The notes under the pieces: generated by a model | What the model saw: the letters and a program-made list of their open reading frames with translations, nothing else | Told to the model about the DNA's origin: nothing | Databases searched by the model: none | Part shown: positions 48,150-59,914 of the stretch, piece by piece | Numbering within the stretch: the first letter of the stretch is position 1 | How the letters are laid out: each line of letters starts with the position of its first letter | Source of the DNA: Antedon mediterranea | Lineage: Eukaryota > Echinodermata > Crinoidea > Comatulida > Antedonidae | Direction: 5' to 3' | DNA: 64,000 nucleotides | Assembly: GCF_964355755.1 (NCBI RefSeq) | Contig: NC_092670.1 | Span: forward strand, 36,569,795 to 36,633,794 | Translations under genes and position numbers: made by a program

Positions 48150-49055
48150 CAAACTTATTGTAGCAAAATACATTGTTCTGTTGAAAAAAAAGTTACGCAT
48201 GTAGCATTGGTGATTCATACTTGGCGCAATTCCAATAAGATGATTAGTGCGCATGTGTGAATGTTTAACTTATTATTATTATATTGACTGGTATATTATC
48301 TTTATTTAAGAAAAATGAAACAACAAAATTTACAAAATATCCATAAAATATAGCAGCATATAGAGACTCATGTGAGTAATAATAATAATAGCACCCTCAA
48401 TTTCCCCGATCTACAAGTGAGAAACAAAAACCGGTGTTACTTCTCTAACGTTAATAGCAAACTTCAACGACTGCTGACTCTAAATTCGGAAACTATGGTA
48501 GTCTTGGGAAGATTTCATAACTTAAGTTGTTTTACGCATGTGTATGCTGGTTACGCTATATCGGTTCGAACGCGTTAGTATCGTATATATCGTGCTGCAA
48601 TCAGAGTCTCCAATGACTAAGTTTCTAAAGCAAGCAACATTTTTTAATGTAATTTTTAATGGCTTATCTAAAAACGCTATAACTCTAGAGATCAACTGTA
48701 AGCATAAATATTATCACTGAATATATAGCTTAAAATGTTATAACGAAAAAAAAAACAACAAATTATCACAATTTATCAAAAAAACTTATTTTTGAGTTAA
48801 GAATCTATGACAAACCAAATTATGCAATTTATCTAAAAACTAGGTCGGTAATCGGTGTTGTAACAAATGGCATAAACATGCTTTCAAATTACCCTTTGCT
48901 CTACATTTTTAAAGTAAAACCAATGCCCCTTAAGTCGATAGGAAATTGTGTTGATGTTCAAGCAAACAGAAGATGAACGACAGACACATACGTACATTTG
49001 ACACCATAAATGCCACAACCTATTAGTTATTGGATTGGAAATATATTGCAATAAA
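48150..49055 (+). other. Probable 3' UTR with poly(A) signal
   Basis: AT-rich sequence follows the stop. The first good AATAAA is at 49050-49055, with GT-rich sequence (ATGTGTATGGTCAGTAGTG) near 49146 as a possible downstream element. Short frames in this stretch are not supported. Confidence 0.4.
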
Positions 49056-49477
49056 ACTTAAATATAAAATTACTAAAATATGTATACGAGAATATATTTA
49101 TCGATTTCATGTTATTGTAGAGTAGAAAGGTTTGGTAATGATAAATATGTGTATGGTCAGTAGTGTTTACCTTGTCTTGCCTATACATTAACTAGGATTA
49201 ACTCAGACAGCTAAGGAAAGACTTGGTATAAAAAGAATAAATCTCCACATTTATTGGATATACAATGTCTTCAGTTTTCTCGTTTGTATGATTCAACCTC
49301 TTGTGTTCACTCTTCTCGTTTATTTTATAAATTATGACATACTTTTTAAAACATTCCATACAAGAAAAACATTCTAAATAAAATACATTAATAAAGAGTC
49401 CGGAAAGATGACAATTTTGCATACATTTGTTAATAAATCACTCGATACGTTATAACTGTTACTTAAGACAGTTTTCC
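49056..49477. other. AT-rich DNA, no supported gene
   Basis: Nothing recognisable. Confidence 0.4.
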
Positions 49478-49625
49478 AATTGAACGAAACGCCGTGAGCG
49501 TAACGCATGTAATTTGACCTTTGACCAATCGTGACGTGGTAGATCAATAAACTGTCGCTTGGTCAACATACCTGCGTTGGTGCGCGTATGTAATTGCGCT
49601 GTGTCAAGCATGGGAACAAAGTGTT
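49478..49625. mobile_element. MITE family C copy (diverged)
   Basis: GAGCGTAACGCATGTAA, TTTGACCAATCGTGACG, GTCGCTTGGTCAACATACC and GCGTTGG lie in family order, with GGGAACAAAG at the right. The termini are changed. Confidence 0.55.
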
Positions 49626-49783
49626 ACGCCTTTAATATAACGTTGATTAGTAGGCCTATACATGAAAAAATATGTTAATGAAAACGTGTATTTTTTCTTC
49701 TGTTTTTGATTTTGATATTATAAAGACGAGAGGCAAATTAAATGAAAGTAAACAACTGAGAGGCAGGCTTCCTGCGATCATTA

Positions 49784-49873
49784 AGCTTCGTTCACACTAG
49801 GAAGGATTAGATGTAAGTGCAACGCATGTTGATTGGTCAACTACGTTTATTGCGTTATCTCCAAGTGGGAACC
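49784..49873. mobile_element. MITE family C copy, internally deleted (about 90 bp)
   Basis: TTAAGCTTCGTTCACACTAG on the left and CCAAGTGGGAACCAAG on the right enclose GATTGGTCAACTACG. Only one CCAAT box remains. Confidence 0.65.
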
Positions 49874-50517
49874 AAGATGTAGGTCTCTTAATTTTAGGAA
49901 TAAAACACCATGCTTTCTCCCCGAGCTGCAGCTTCAAATTTGTACGCATTTAAAATCGACTAATGGACGAAGATTACGAGATACATAATTATAAACAGGT
50001 CAAGTTAACATTACGGCGACATTGATATTAACTGTAAAACCGAATTGACAGATAAATAACATGTTAAAAAAAAAAAAAAGCACTGATATATAATATTTAT
50101 ACAAAACCAACTATCCGTGTTCAATGAACCGTGGAAAATTAAGTTATTGAGAAGAAATTTGTAGCTTAAGTAGAGACAAAATATAAAGATCAAGCTATTA
50201 TCAAATGCTATTTATCTAAGCACCGACTGTCACGGCAGGCACTAATCGGTTTATGGATCATATTTAGCGCATAAGCTAAATACGCCTGGTATATTAAACC
50301 TGATCATAAAATAAAGGTAAGGTTTCTTATTTATATGTTATTCGATATACTTTATGTATAGTATACTTACAATGTGAATAATGTGGAAGTTATCGATTTA
50401 AAATGCCGTATAGTTTGTTACTGTGTGGAAGGTTGAATGTCATTTTAAAAGGAGGCAAAGGGCTTGAAAGAGCAGAATATATCCTACTGTTCTATATTTT
50501 GTATTGTATTTAGCTAC

Positions 50518-50522
<5 letters not shown>
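49874..50522. other. AT-rich DNA, no supported gene
   Basis: An A-run at about 50066-50078. Nothing else seen. Confidence 0.4.
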
Positions 50523-50548
<26 letters not shown>

Positions 50549-50650
50549 TTTATTCGGCAAAAGTTCATAAAGTACATTTTACAATTCATCTTGCCAGGAG
50601 CAAGTAATAGGCATGAGCCCAAACAGAAAACTGCTCTTACTCCATCATTA
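50523..50650 (-). mobile_element. 3' tail of a non-LTR element with (ATT)n
   Basis: The minus strand reads GAACTTTTGCCGAATAAATA followed by (TTA)n (50523-50552), a LINE-type end with AATAAA and a trinucleotide tail. Upstream is TGGGCTCATGCCTATTAC. No coding part was found. Confidence 0.5.
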
Positions 50651-50768
50651 CTTATAAAATACAAAAATAACAAAACTAAGTAGCACAAATTAAGTCAAAA
50701 TAAAACAAAACAAAACAAAGTTATAATGAGATACACCAATTAAAAATAAGCTGCATTGAATAAACAAT

Positions 50769-50965
50769 ATTATACAGATATTGACTGCTTAGAGGTTAAA
50801 TATAAGATTTGACATCCCCGAGGGAATGATATTAAGTTCGAGGGAATATATATTTCCCGAAGCGCCAGCTGAGGGAAATATATATTCCCCGAGAACTTAA
50901 TATCATTCCCTAGGGGATGTCAAATCTTATATTTAACCGATATAAAAGGCAATATCTGTTATATT
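50769..50965. mobile_element. Near-perfect 196-bp palindrome (foldback MITE)
   Basis: Inner arms 50794-50858 and 50873-50938 are almost exact inverted copies, each starting GGTTAAATATAAGATTTGAC from its outside edge, around a 14-base centre GAAGCGCCAGCTGA. Outer arms (ACAGATATTG and CAATATCTGT) extend the symmetry to about 50769-50965 with a few mismatches. As RNA it would form a long hairpin. A minus-strand frame nearby is unrelated. Confidence 0.85.
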
Positions 50966-51404
50966 ATATAGCCAAGAACAAGTCTGCTGGGTTGGGTGAA
51001 GCTAGGCTAGGCCTCCTATAGTATTTGTATTGTATTTAAAACAAGCCTGCCTAGACACCTTACCTTGCGAAGAATAATATACAGATAATTACTAATTGAT
51101 GATTCCTTGGCAATAAAATATTCACTTAGGCCTAGGTCGTTTAAATTAACAGAAGAATTTCCATCAATAAGCCTATTAATAATAATATTATAATCAGGTA
51201 GGCCGAATAAACAATTCGTCTTCTCTCGATCTTCGAGGAGCCGAATCACCGGATGTTCAGCGCGTACTAGTTACTAGGTTACTACCGTGAGTATTGACCA
51301 ATCACAAACGGTGTTTCATCACATTTAGGGTGGACTTATAACAAATGAGGGCGCTATGTATGCATAGCTTAAATAGTTTAGAAGATTAATTTCTTCAAGC
51401 AAAT
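50966..51404. other. AT-rich DNA, no supported gene
   Basis: Contains TTGACCAATCACAAAC at about 51295, a family C type word, and a TAGGCCTAGG at 51127. Nothing else. Confidence 0.4.
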
Positions 51405-51480
51405 TCCGTGGCCCAGCGGATGAAACGTTGTCTTGCGATGGAGTGACAATTCCACCCGAGTTCAAGATCGAGTAGATGAC
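51405..51480 (+). mobile_element. tRNA-like SINE head (degraded)
   Basis: CCGTGGCCCAGCGGATGAAA gives a box A-like TGGCCCAGCGG, and GAGTTCAAGATC at the usual distance gives a box B. ACGTTGTCTTGCGATGGAGT between them resembles an anticodon arm. No clear tail. Confidence 0.5.
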
Positions 51481-51517
51481 TTTTGTTTATTTATCGGCAA
51501 ACTCGAGTGTTGCACAC

Positions 51518-51650
51518 GAAAATTACACAGTCAATATCATCGTACTCGAGAATTTATATGATTAATGACAGGGGACACGATTATTACGCGAAAATTACAC
51601 AGTCAATATCATCGTTCTCGAGGATATATACGATTTACGATCCTCGCAGC
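51518..51650 (+). repeat. Two-copy tandem repeat, period about 71 bp
   Basis: CGAAAATTACACAGTCAATA then TCATCG occurs at about 51518 and 51589, followed in both by (T)(A/T)CTCGAG and a diverged tail. Confidence 0.75.
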
Positions 51651-51847
51651 AGTAGTCATGTGATGCAGTTTCAACCAATCACGTTCGCGTATTTACATAG
51701 GCTATGTAATATAAACAATTACAGTACAACTTAATATTTTGAGATCAAATGTTTGATGAGTTGGGCTTTAAAGTCTGAAATTGTAGCACATTGTTTAATT
51801 TCATATGGGGCTGGATGTATATCATGTCACCTACCTTCATCTACGCA

Positions 51848-51863
51848 CCCCCCCCCCCCCCCC
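51848..51863 (+). repeat. Poly-C run of 16
   Basis: Homopolymer C next to a short CA repeat. No other feature. Confidence 0.9.
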
Positions 51864-52801
51864 GCACACACACCTTCTCTCTGCTGGATCTCATACGCAC
51901 TGTCAGGGTATATAATAAACAGACTCGTAACAAACCTATAGTTTAACTTAGAATGAGTTCAGTCAAAGGTAAAATACAGTACATAACAAGTTGGATTTGG
52001 TTAAAAAGTAGTATTTCTAATTATGAGACACAGGAGGAGTGAATTGTAAGTTACTTGGATTTCATAAACACAATAATTGCGAATAGCATTTCGACGTGTC
52101 TTTAGTCACATGTACCAATATCATTATATTACCATGCACTACCGTATATTGTGATAGAATGTATTCATATACAATGCTACAGTATAAATCGATAATAAAA
52201 TACAATAACTAGCTGTATAAATACATTATAACAACTATTTTATTTTGATTGCAAACAATGATATTGCAAATTCACATTTAATCACAGATATTTCTAGGCA
52301 TTACGATCACGATCCAAGTTAATTAGTAGTGGTTTTGTGTACGCGCCGCGCGCCAACTATGTTTTTATTTAAGGTGTATGAAAAAAAGGATTTTTTATTT
52401 ATTCATTTATTTATTTAACAACATATTTATACAGAATAATACACAATCAAGTAGAAATAAACTTGTTTTGCACTGTGGTCCTGTCGACAAAAACGGATAC
52501 AAATTTAAATCTTATACAATTACAATTAATAATAATAGCAACAAAAAATAACAAAAACTGGAAGTTAAATGTTATGAAAAGAAATGGGATCTGTATCTAG
52601 GAATATAATAATGATAAACCCTTCAACGCGTATACCGGTCTATATCATTGTACAGTAACGATACCACCCGGACCAGTAGTTGAACCCATTATCTCCATCC
52701 GCCATCCCACCTTGTTTATGGATACATGCAATAGAAAACTAATTGTATAAACACCATATTGGATCCAAGATGACGTAATACAGTTTAGAACCTTCCCATA
52801 C
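51864..52801. other. AT-rich DNA with one retroposon tail
   Basis: Minus-strand sequence about 52520 to 52390 ends GTTAAATAAATAAATGAATA then AATAAAAAATCC, a LINE-like 3' end. Nothing else. Confidence 0.4.
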
Positions 52802-52934
52802 AGCTTGGTTCTCACTGGGACGCAACGCAAGCGAGTTGACTACACGACGGTTTGATAATCCATCGCCTGAGACTGGTCAAATTACTTACGTCCTACGTCT
52901 TTCCGTTGCCTCCTAGTGGAAATCAAGCTTAACC
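52802..52934. mobile_element. MITE family C copy
   Basis: AGCTTGGTTCTCACTGGGAC opens it and CCTAGTGGAAATCAAGCTTAA closes it with TTAA. ATCCATCGCCTGAGACTGGT is the right inner arm. The left CCAAT box is lost. Confidence 0.75.
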
Positions 52935-53014
52935 GGTCATTTTGTTACACATCGCGTGCAGAGTAACTGTAGGAAGTGCATATATTATAACCATGGTTAA
53001 ATGAGAGTAGGATT

Positions 53015-53330
53015 TGTAGCGGCGATGGCATTACAAAAAACAATTGAATGAGAACTGCTGTCAATCACGCTCTTTGAACACAATGTTTCTTGCCGCGGAA
53101 CTCTATAGGAAGTTGCGAATCAACTGGAGCGGGAACTGGAGGCAATATCGTATGCTCAATCTGATCGCGCGGTGCTGTCCCGACGAGACGAGTCGTCTTG
53201 AGATAGCGTCGGGCGTAGTTTTAAGGTCGTCGGGAGAAATTTAAACATGTTTAATTTTCTCCCGACAAGACGACTCGTCGGGCCTCGTCGTACGACGGTG
53301 TCTGAGTTGGTTTTTAGAAGGCGGTTTTAG
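53015..53330. repeat. CpG-rich inverted-repeat block
   Basis: At 53231-53264 CGGGAGAAATTTAAAC faces GTTTAATTTTCTCCCG around CAT, a near-perfect palindrome. Flanking words CCCGACGAGACGAGTCGTC (about 53179) and AAGACGACTCGTCGGGC (about 53267) extend the symmetry outward. It is probably the centre of an unnamed foldback element, but the outer ends are not clear. Confidence 0.55.
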
Positions 53331-53811
53331 ACGCGGTCTGTGCATTGGCAGCGGCAAGATACATTGTACGGTAAATGTTAGATTTTACAAACCTTCCCTC
53401 TCATTATTCCCATGCTATATTCCAAGTATGCTCTATCTTAAAAATGTAAATGAAAATACTTTTAACGTGTGTGACTGAATAATAAAAAAACGTGGTTGGC
53501 ATACATTCAACGAATTTTTTAATTTTACAATTAAGTACTGTATTAAATATTAAATCTAACCGTGATAACATTTGTTTTATATATCAATACTGTCCTAATA
53601 AAAAATTCAATATGATATTACTAAGTGATTTTATTTTAGAAATATATATATGTGTAGTAAGTTCTTTATCGTTTATCGATTTCTATTAATCTGATTCACG
53701 AAGCATGCATTACTCAATATTAACTATTCTAACAAATATACATAATATTTAAACATAAATTGTATATACATGTTAATGTTATAAATTTTAATCATCATAT
53801 CAACAGCAATA
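53331..53811. other. AT-rich DNA, no supported gene
   Basis: Nothing recognisable. Confidence 0.4.
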
Positions 53812-53972
53812 TTAATGCTTGGTTCCCGGCCACGCAAGGACGTAACGCAACGTATGGGATTTGACCAATCACAAGCGAGGGATTTATTCGACATTCACTT
53901 ATCATTGGTCAACAAGCTTGCGTTGCGCTTACGTCGTCATTTGCGTTGCGTCATAGTGAGAACCAAGCTTAA
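53812..53972. mobile_element. MITE family C copy with TTAA on both sides
   Basis: TTAA at 53812-53815 and 53969-53972 flank a 153-bp element. TGCTTGGTTCCCGGCCACG on the left and CATAGTGAGAACCAAGC on the right are the termini. GACCAATCACAAGCGA and TTATCATTGGTCAACAAGC are the inner arms with CCAAT boxes in inverted orientation. A good type copy. Confidence 0.85.
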
Positions 53973-54111
53973 GTTACGATTTCATTAATATCATACGCAA
54001 AATCCTCGTCACCAAAAAGTTAAAAGCTAAAGCTACTAGGAAACTTTTTCTCTTATGTCATTAAACTATTTAGTTTTAACAATGTAGAGCTAAAATGATG
54101 TGTGGATTTAA

Positions 54112-54141
<30 letters not shown>
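54112..54141. repeat. (ATT)n microsatellite
   Basis: About ten ATT units. Confidence 0.9.
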
Positions 54142-54142
<1 letters not shown>

Positions 54143-54261
54143 ATATATGTTAAAACATATATGTTGAAACGCCAAAAAGAATATATTTAGCCGATATTTT
54201 GGTTTAAAACGGTTGTTTTCCTTATTTTCCCCTTAAGGTCAGCATTTACACACTTTCCTCT

Positions 54262-54620
54262 TAAGGCGCCTACTTATGTACTTATTATTATTAGGTCAGT
54301 TATGGAGTATGCTGATGTAGTATAGCATTCTGGCTTGGCCAGTAGATTAAGTGAATGTATTGAAAATGTGGAAAAGTGGGCTTGACGAATTATTTTAAGT
54401 AATTGTTACTTTTTATTCTGTGAAGGGTAAGAGCCTTGTCTTTCCAAAATGAAACAGAATGCTGATCTTATTCCACCGACTAGATTTAGTTGTCATGGTA
54501 GGAATTTAAGAAATAAAAACAAAATTACCAAACTAGTCACTAAAACAGCTAGATTTGCTAATAGTCCAATATTATTCTACATCGAATTATTAAATTTTAA
54601 TCCATTTTTTACTTTCCACT
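54262..54620 (+). pseudogene. LINE reverse-transcriptase C-terminal remnant with stops
   Basis: Translated + strand reads IIIRSVMEYADVV, a stop in place of the expected Trp, HSGLASRLSECIENVEKWA, a stop, then RIIL. This matches the conserved thumb-region block (RPVLEYA..VWH.GL..., IE..QKRA.RII) of CR1/Jockey-type LINEs. Downstream a second frame (from 54449) gives PPTRFSCHGRNLRNKNKITK and TARFANSPILFYIELLN, the usual end of the same polyproteins. Two stops and a frame change make it dead. Upstream RT motifs were not found. Confidence 0.7.
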
Positions 54621-55529
54621 GCTTTTGCTTTTTTACCTTAATTCGTATACATTTTCATGCAATATGTTTACTTGCAATTGGGCCATTTGGCAACGAGATG
54701 TAAAGGTGCTCAGTATTTTTCTTTCTTTTTTTGGAATTAAAGAGAATAATGTAAGATGATCCCATCAAAATCAAACTCCATGGATATTAATTTTGTTGTC
54801 AAATAGTAATAGTAATAATATTATAGACCACTGTGGCTATAATGAAAAACTAAGGTTCCTACTATTACTATGCTAGTCAAAAGGACAATAAAATGGTAAA
54901 AACATAGGCGGAGGCAATTATAGGAAAAGTGGGCGATACCCAAAAGCAAACGCTATGGGTCGTTACCCAGCATGGCATGTCATCTATACTAGCCTGGATA
55001 TCCTAGTTTGATTTGTTTTTCTTATTTCGTATTCATATATATATTCATTAGTAAATGTAATTAGCCTAAAGCTATGTATTTTAATGGTTCTGCTTTTAAA
55101 TGCAAGAACGCTTACCAGGAACAAATCTATACAAATTTATTAACATCTATAAATGTAGGTATTAGTGACATGTATTTGCTACAGAAATGATTTTTGCGTA
55201 AAATTTTCAAACTATGTTTTTCACAAGAATTAAATTAAAAAAAATATATTTTTTAAATAAGTATTGACAAATAAAAAAAAAGAATTATTGCTGTGTTATT
55301 TTAGCAGCTTTTAAAATTATGGACAGTCATTTAACCTCCCGTTACGCTTCATTGCTTCTCAGATCCGAAAGTTCATTGTTTGTCTGCAAAGCATTGGCCT
55401 AAGATAACTAGGCTAACTTTACGGCTTTCGTTCTCTGCTGTTGAAATCGATTATTTCAGGTGATGATAGATGACTGCGGATTCACCAACCCCCTCCCCAA
55501 GTATTATGACGACCTGCAGCTCTAGTTTT
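54621..55529. other. AT-rich DNA, no supported gene
   Basis: Nothing recognisable beyond A/T runs near 55235-55285. Confidence 0.4.
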
Positions 55530-56012
55530 CAAAATGTTTTTAGCTCAGCTCAGTTCAGCCCCAACCATAGTGTTGGTCCTTGATATACATTTGGTTTCAT
55601 ATTTCGAAGTATAATAAGTGCATTTTTCGAGGACGACCGAACAGCTCTTTTTTTTCAAAATTGTCTTACCCCTCAGCCAGACAGGAGACTGGAGGGCTGG
55701 TTTTGGCGATCGACTTATACATTTTGTTCATATTTCGAAATTTAATAAGTCAAATTTCCGGACCTAGCAACACTATTTTTTCAAAATGTTCTTAGCTCCA
55801 CCCCAACCATGGTGGGCTAGTCCTGTAGAATTATATCATTTTCTTTCAATCTAAACTGCAATTTCTAGGGATCAGTCCTAGCAGCTGTATTTTTCAAATA
55901 GCTCAGCTTTTGTCTTAGCTTAGCAACAACCACGGTAGGGTTGGTTCTGCTGGAGATTTATAATTTCGCTTCATATATCAATGTATAAGTGCAATTTCCA
56001 GGCAACAGCTCT
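55530..56012 (+). repeat. Diverged tandem repeat, four units of about 112-127 bp
   Basis: Units begin near 55530, 55656, 55782 and 55895 with CAAAAT.GT.TTAGCTC. Each includes AACCA(T/C)(A/G)GT, a GGTCCTG-like word, TTCATATTTCGAA, TAATAAGTGCAATTTCC and CAACAGCTCTA. Divergence is high, so this is an old array. A short frame across two units is not a gene. Confidence 0.7.
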
Positions 56013-56082
56013 ATAGCAGTGGTTTTCCCGCATTTAGAATATTCGCGGGTACAATAAAAAAAAAAAAAATTAACGTGCGCGT

Positions 56083-56465
56083 TTAAACCGGTTTTCCACT
56101 AGGCGAATTTGTTCGCGCGAATCGAAAGCGTCATGCTATGCGCATGCGTATTCGAGTTTCTGTCTGTCATACTCCCTTCTTCGACGAATTCTAGTTCCTT
56201 TGATTTTTCGCTTCAGCGAAATTTACTAGTTCGAATTTTTTCTCCTTTTTGCGAAGCGAAATATTGCGCAACCAATCGGAGATCAGGAAATGAACTATGA
56301 CGCTTTCATGAGCACTCATGCGAATCGAAATGCTCAGCAACCACGCGAGGAACATGAACGTCGCAGCTATTCGCTCATGTAGTGGAAAAAGAGTAGGCGA
56401 TTTTTTTTATCTTCGAAACGTTGGATTCGCGCGAACAAATTCGCCTAGTGGAAAATCGGCTTTAA
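56083..56465. mobile_element. MITE family B copy 2, with TTAA duplications
   Basis: TTAA at 56083-56086 and 56462-56465 flank a 375-bp element with ends ACCGGTTTTCCACTAGGCGA and TCGCCTAGTGGAAAATCGGC. It is highly similar to 13178-13559 over the whole length. CpG-rich. Confidence 0.9.
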
Positions 56466-57252
56466 GTACGCTTATGGTTCGGTTTGATATACACGCGTGC
56501 TTGTCCTGGGCGTTAGGCCTACTAGCGAATTAAAGCACTGCAGAAAGCTAATACATTAATGCTGTCAAACTACCATCAGTTTACATAACACATTAACAGC
56601 ATAATTAATTTGACATAAATCACACATACAGAGTATGTGTTGAAGAAACAGCAAACGAAAATCACGGGACTGTAACGTCACACGCGCTGGTCACGCATCA
56701 CTGCTCATAAGTCGAACGAGTCAACGAACCACAGCGAAGTTTCATTACAAATAACGAACGTCAAAATACATTACAGCCTATTGCTGATAGAAGATATAAT
56801 GCATACACACATATAGAAAACGAGGCAGTCACTTCACGAAAGAAAATTACAGTATTACACTAAGTTGTATAAGTCCACGATACAAAGGTAAGAGTAGAGC
56901 CTACACATATTTTATTTTTCCATAGTTATTTGAATAAATTGAAATCAAATAATTGTATATATGCACGATAAGTTATCTGTGTTAGGAATGACACTGTGAT
57001 TATTACACATGTTACCAAACATCAAAAGGAGACAGTTTATTGTATTAATCAATTACGCTGTTATCGCTGCTTCCGTATTAGGACGATGCTCGGATGTTCG
57101 AACCTAATTAGCGAATTTGTAAATTTATTATCGTGAACATAAGTCACTTAATATCGCACAACCTTGAGTGGCTAATACAGTGGCCTACGTAAGAACACCT
57201 CTTAAGAGGACACATTCGGGATCAAACGAAGTTTCGCCTTAATTATGGAGTG
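56466..57252. other. AT-rich DNA, no supported gene
   Basis: Contains a TAGGCCTA at 56513. Nothing else recognisable. Confidence 0.4.
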
Positions 57253-57445
57253 CCCCCCCCCCCCCCCTCCCACCCGAATAGGGGTTGGTGTAGTGTTAAA
57301 ACGTATATTCTTACGTTCCTTTCACGAGAAAATGTCCTCTAGAGGACTGGTGTCCCCTGAATAGGGGTTGGTGTAGTGTTAAAACGTATTCTTCTACGTT
57401 ACTTTACGAGAAAGTTTCCTCTATACTGGTGTTCCCTGAATAAGG
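57253..57445 (+). repeat. Poly-C run followed by a two-copy 83-bp tandem repeat
   Basis: A run of 15 C (57253-57267) is followed by units starting GAATAGGGGTTGGTGTAGTG at 57276 and 57359, with a third stub at 57438. The units end in TCCTCTA(GAGGA)CTGGTGT.CCCTG. Confidence 0.8.
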
Positions 57446-57483
57446 CTGTCCTAAAGGAGAGGCTCTATTGTAAAGGGGAGGCG

Positions 57484-57708
57484 CTAGTGTAACACTTTTT
57501 TGTTCATAAGAAATATTTGCAAAATCTAACTCAGTAAAAACAAATAATTAGTATTTCTAGTGTAACATTTTTTTTGTTCATAAGAAATATTTGCAAAATC
57601 TAACTCAGTAAAAACAAATAATTAGTATTTCTAGTTTAACACTTTTTTTGTTCATAAGAAATATTAGCAAAATCTACTAACTCAGTAAAAACAAATAAAT
57701 AGTATTAT
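57484..57708 (+). repeat. Three-copy tandem repeat, period 73-74 bp
   Basis: Units start CTAGTGTAACA at 57484, 57557 and 57631 and share TTGTTCATAAGAAATATTTG, CAAAATCTAACTCAGTAAAA and ACAAATAATTAGTATTT. Divergence is very low, mainly in T-run length. Confidence 0.9.
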
Positions 57709-59628
57709 TTTTTCCTCCATGGTAAAAACAGGTTGGGTTACCTTAAACTGAAGCTATGAAATGGAAATAATATTTTACTACTTGTGAGTAATTCTATGTT
57801 TCACCTTGATCATAATTATGTACATGTGTTATAATGCATATGCTTGATTGAATATTTTATTTTTCATTGATTTAAATAATTTATTCGAATCGACGTCTTC
57901 GTCAAATGTGCTAATGCTAGAAATGATAGAAAAACTAAACCAGGAAAAATATGCATTGATTTGAAACGAGCCTAATTAAAGTTATTTTAATAATTTAAAA
58001 ATTATATATGTTAGGCCTATAGTGTCCTAGTAGTGTCAGCGAAAAATGTTAATGTGATCTGACGTCAATTTTCCTCGCATATTATTCATTGTCTTAGTAC
58101 ACTATAAAATAATGCGTTCACATATCAACAGAAACTACACTTTAAAACAGCGATACACTTCGGTATTATAGGCACTTTTAGTGACTTATCAAATACAGCA
58201 GTATAGCTCTTAAATTCTTACTAAAAAGTTTTAACTAAAATATGTACAATAGTCAATTATAAAACTCCTAGACTGGAAACACAAATTATGTAATTGGACA
58301 TGTTAATGTATAAGTAGTCTAACGGTGAACAGTTTAAGTTCTTAACTCTTCTCAATCGGTAGCATCAAAAGCAACATCACTGTAATTACCTGCGTAAACC
58401 ATAAATAAATACAGTAAATAATATATATCCTTGAAATTGTTTATTATTATGAATTATATTCATCATAATTTCACAGATTGATTTATTTTAAAATAACTGT
58501 CGTCGTTGTATTTAATTGATTTCGGATGATAGCTACTGGCCGGTCAGTTTATGTTAAATCGATTGCAATAATAAATGTTGAATTTTAATGAGATTGTTTA
58601 CATAATGATTATTGAGATCTATCGATTTTATATCAAAATAAAATACTTTATATTGAATTAATTGTAGATGTTTTAATGAACTGTCATAATTTGAACTGTC
58701 ATAATACGTCAAAAATGTATATATAACTACTTAACTACGGTATTGAATCTTTAAATAACTGTCAAGTTTATTCTGCTAAGCATCGTGCAATGAAAATAAT
58801 GAAACATTTGATAAAAAAAGAATAATATTCTTATATCTTATATAATAATTATGTCTGATGGGAAGGAATCATTGGTTGTTTTCTTAAAGATGCTAAATCT
58901 GTAATTTATTTGTTGAAATAATTTCATCTGGCTTCTGCAGTCTAATAAGCTGCAGTTAAGTGTACGTAAGACCAAAAAAAAATCAATACGTAGTTGTAAC
59001 GTAAACCATCAGTCAGTTCCTGATGAAGATCTGGTGACGTCACAAGTATGTCACTTTATATTTGTTTTGACTTCCGTACAATCCACTTCCACTTATACAT
59101 AATGTATTTTTTGAAATATTACATCAACACTAATTAGGCTACTTTTATACAAAAAATTAAATATAATATACAAAAGTTTCAAAATAATAACTAAAATAAT
59201 TAAATTGTAAATAAACTAGACCTTTGAGAAAATTATCTTTGTTATGGTAATGTGTGATTTGATACCGCCAAGGTAATACTAAACACGGTATTCAATGTCT
59301 TTGTATAGACCAGCATAACACCTTATTGTCCATGATAGGATTTAGTATCAACGACTGATTACCTACATTGGTAGATTTTTTAATAGGATATATTGACAAA
59401 ATAATTAATAAAAAAGATACAATATCTCTTTAGAAAAATAATTTTTCAAATTAATGAACCATTATTTATATTCCTGATATACATTTTTATTGTCATTAGT
59501 AAATACATAAAAAACATTTTCATTCAGATTCAGATTTAGATAACATTTATTTAGATAATAATGAATGAACATATACAAAATAGAAAAAAGATATTAAAGT
59601 GAATTTAAACGGTTTCGGCTAACAACAA
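57709..59628. other. Long AT-rich stretch, no supported gene
   Basis: A minus-strand LINE-like tail (AAATAAATGTTATCTAAATC, about 59567 to 59523) is the only structure I can name. Confidence 0.4.
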
Positions 59629-59730
59629 ATAAATAGATGTATTTTTCAAATTTGTTGTTTTTTAATAGGCTTTTATACCATTTTAATGTCAAATAATAGT
59701 TATTCACTTTTACCATGGAATATCGTATGT
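59629..59730 (+). mobile_element. MITE family E fragment
   Basis: AGATGTATTTTTCAAATTTG then CCATTTTAATGTCAAATAAT and AGTTATTCACTTTTACCATGG match the first third of family E. Confidence 0.55.
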
Positions 59731-59780
59731 TGAGATGCATTAAAGAGAATGAGTGTGTACAAAAACAAGAAAATACACTT

Positions 59781-59914
59781 TTAAGCTCTGTCTAAGTTTG
59801 ATGTGCCCAAATAATATAGTAGTGATATGCCCAGATATGGTAATGATATGACATCATCATATCCATATGGGCATATCACATTTTGTTGTTACAAAAAGTG
59901 TGACTGGGCTTTAC
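59781..59914. mobile_element. MITE family A copy 5 (right arm diverged)
   Basis: TTAAGCTCTGTCTAAGTTTG opens it after a short internal deletion. GATGTGCCCAAATAATATAG, CATCATATCCATATGGGCAT and TGTGACTGGGCTTTAC follow. Small overlapping frames on both strands here are not genes. Confidence 0.75.
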
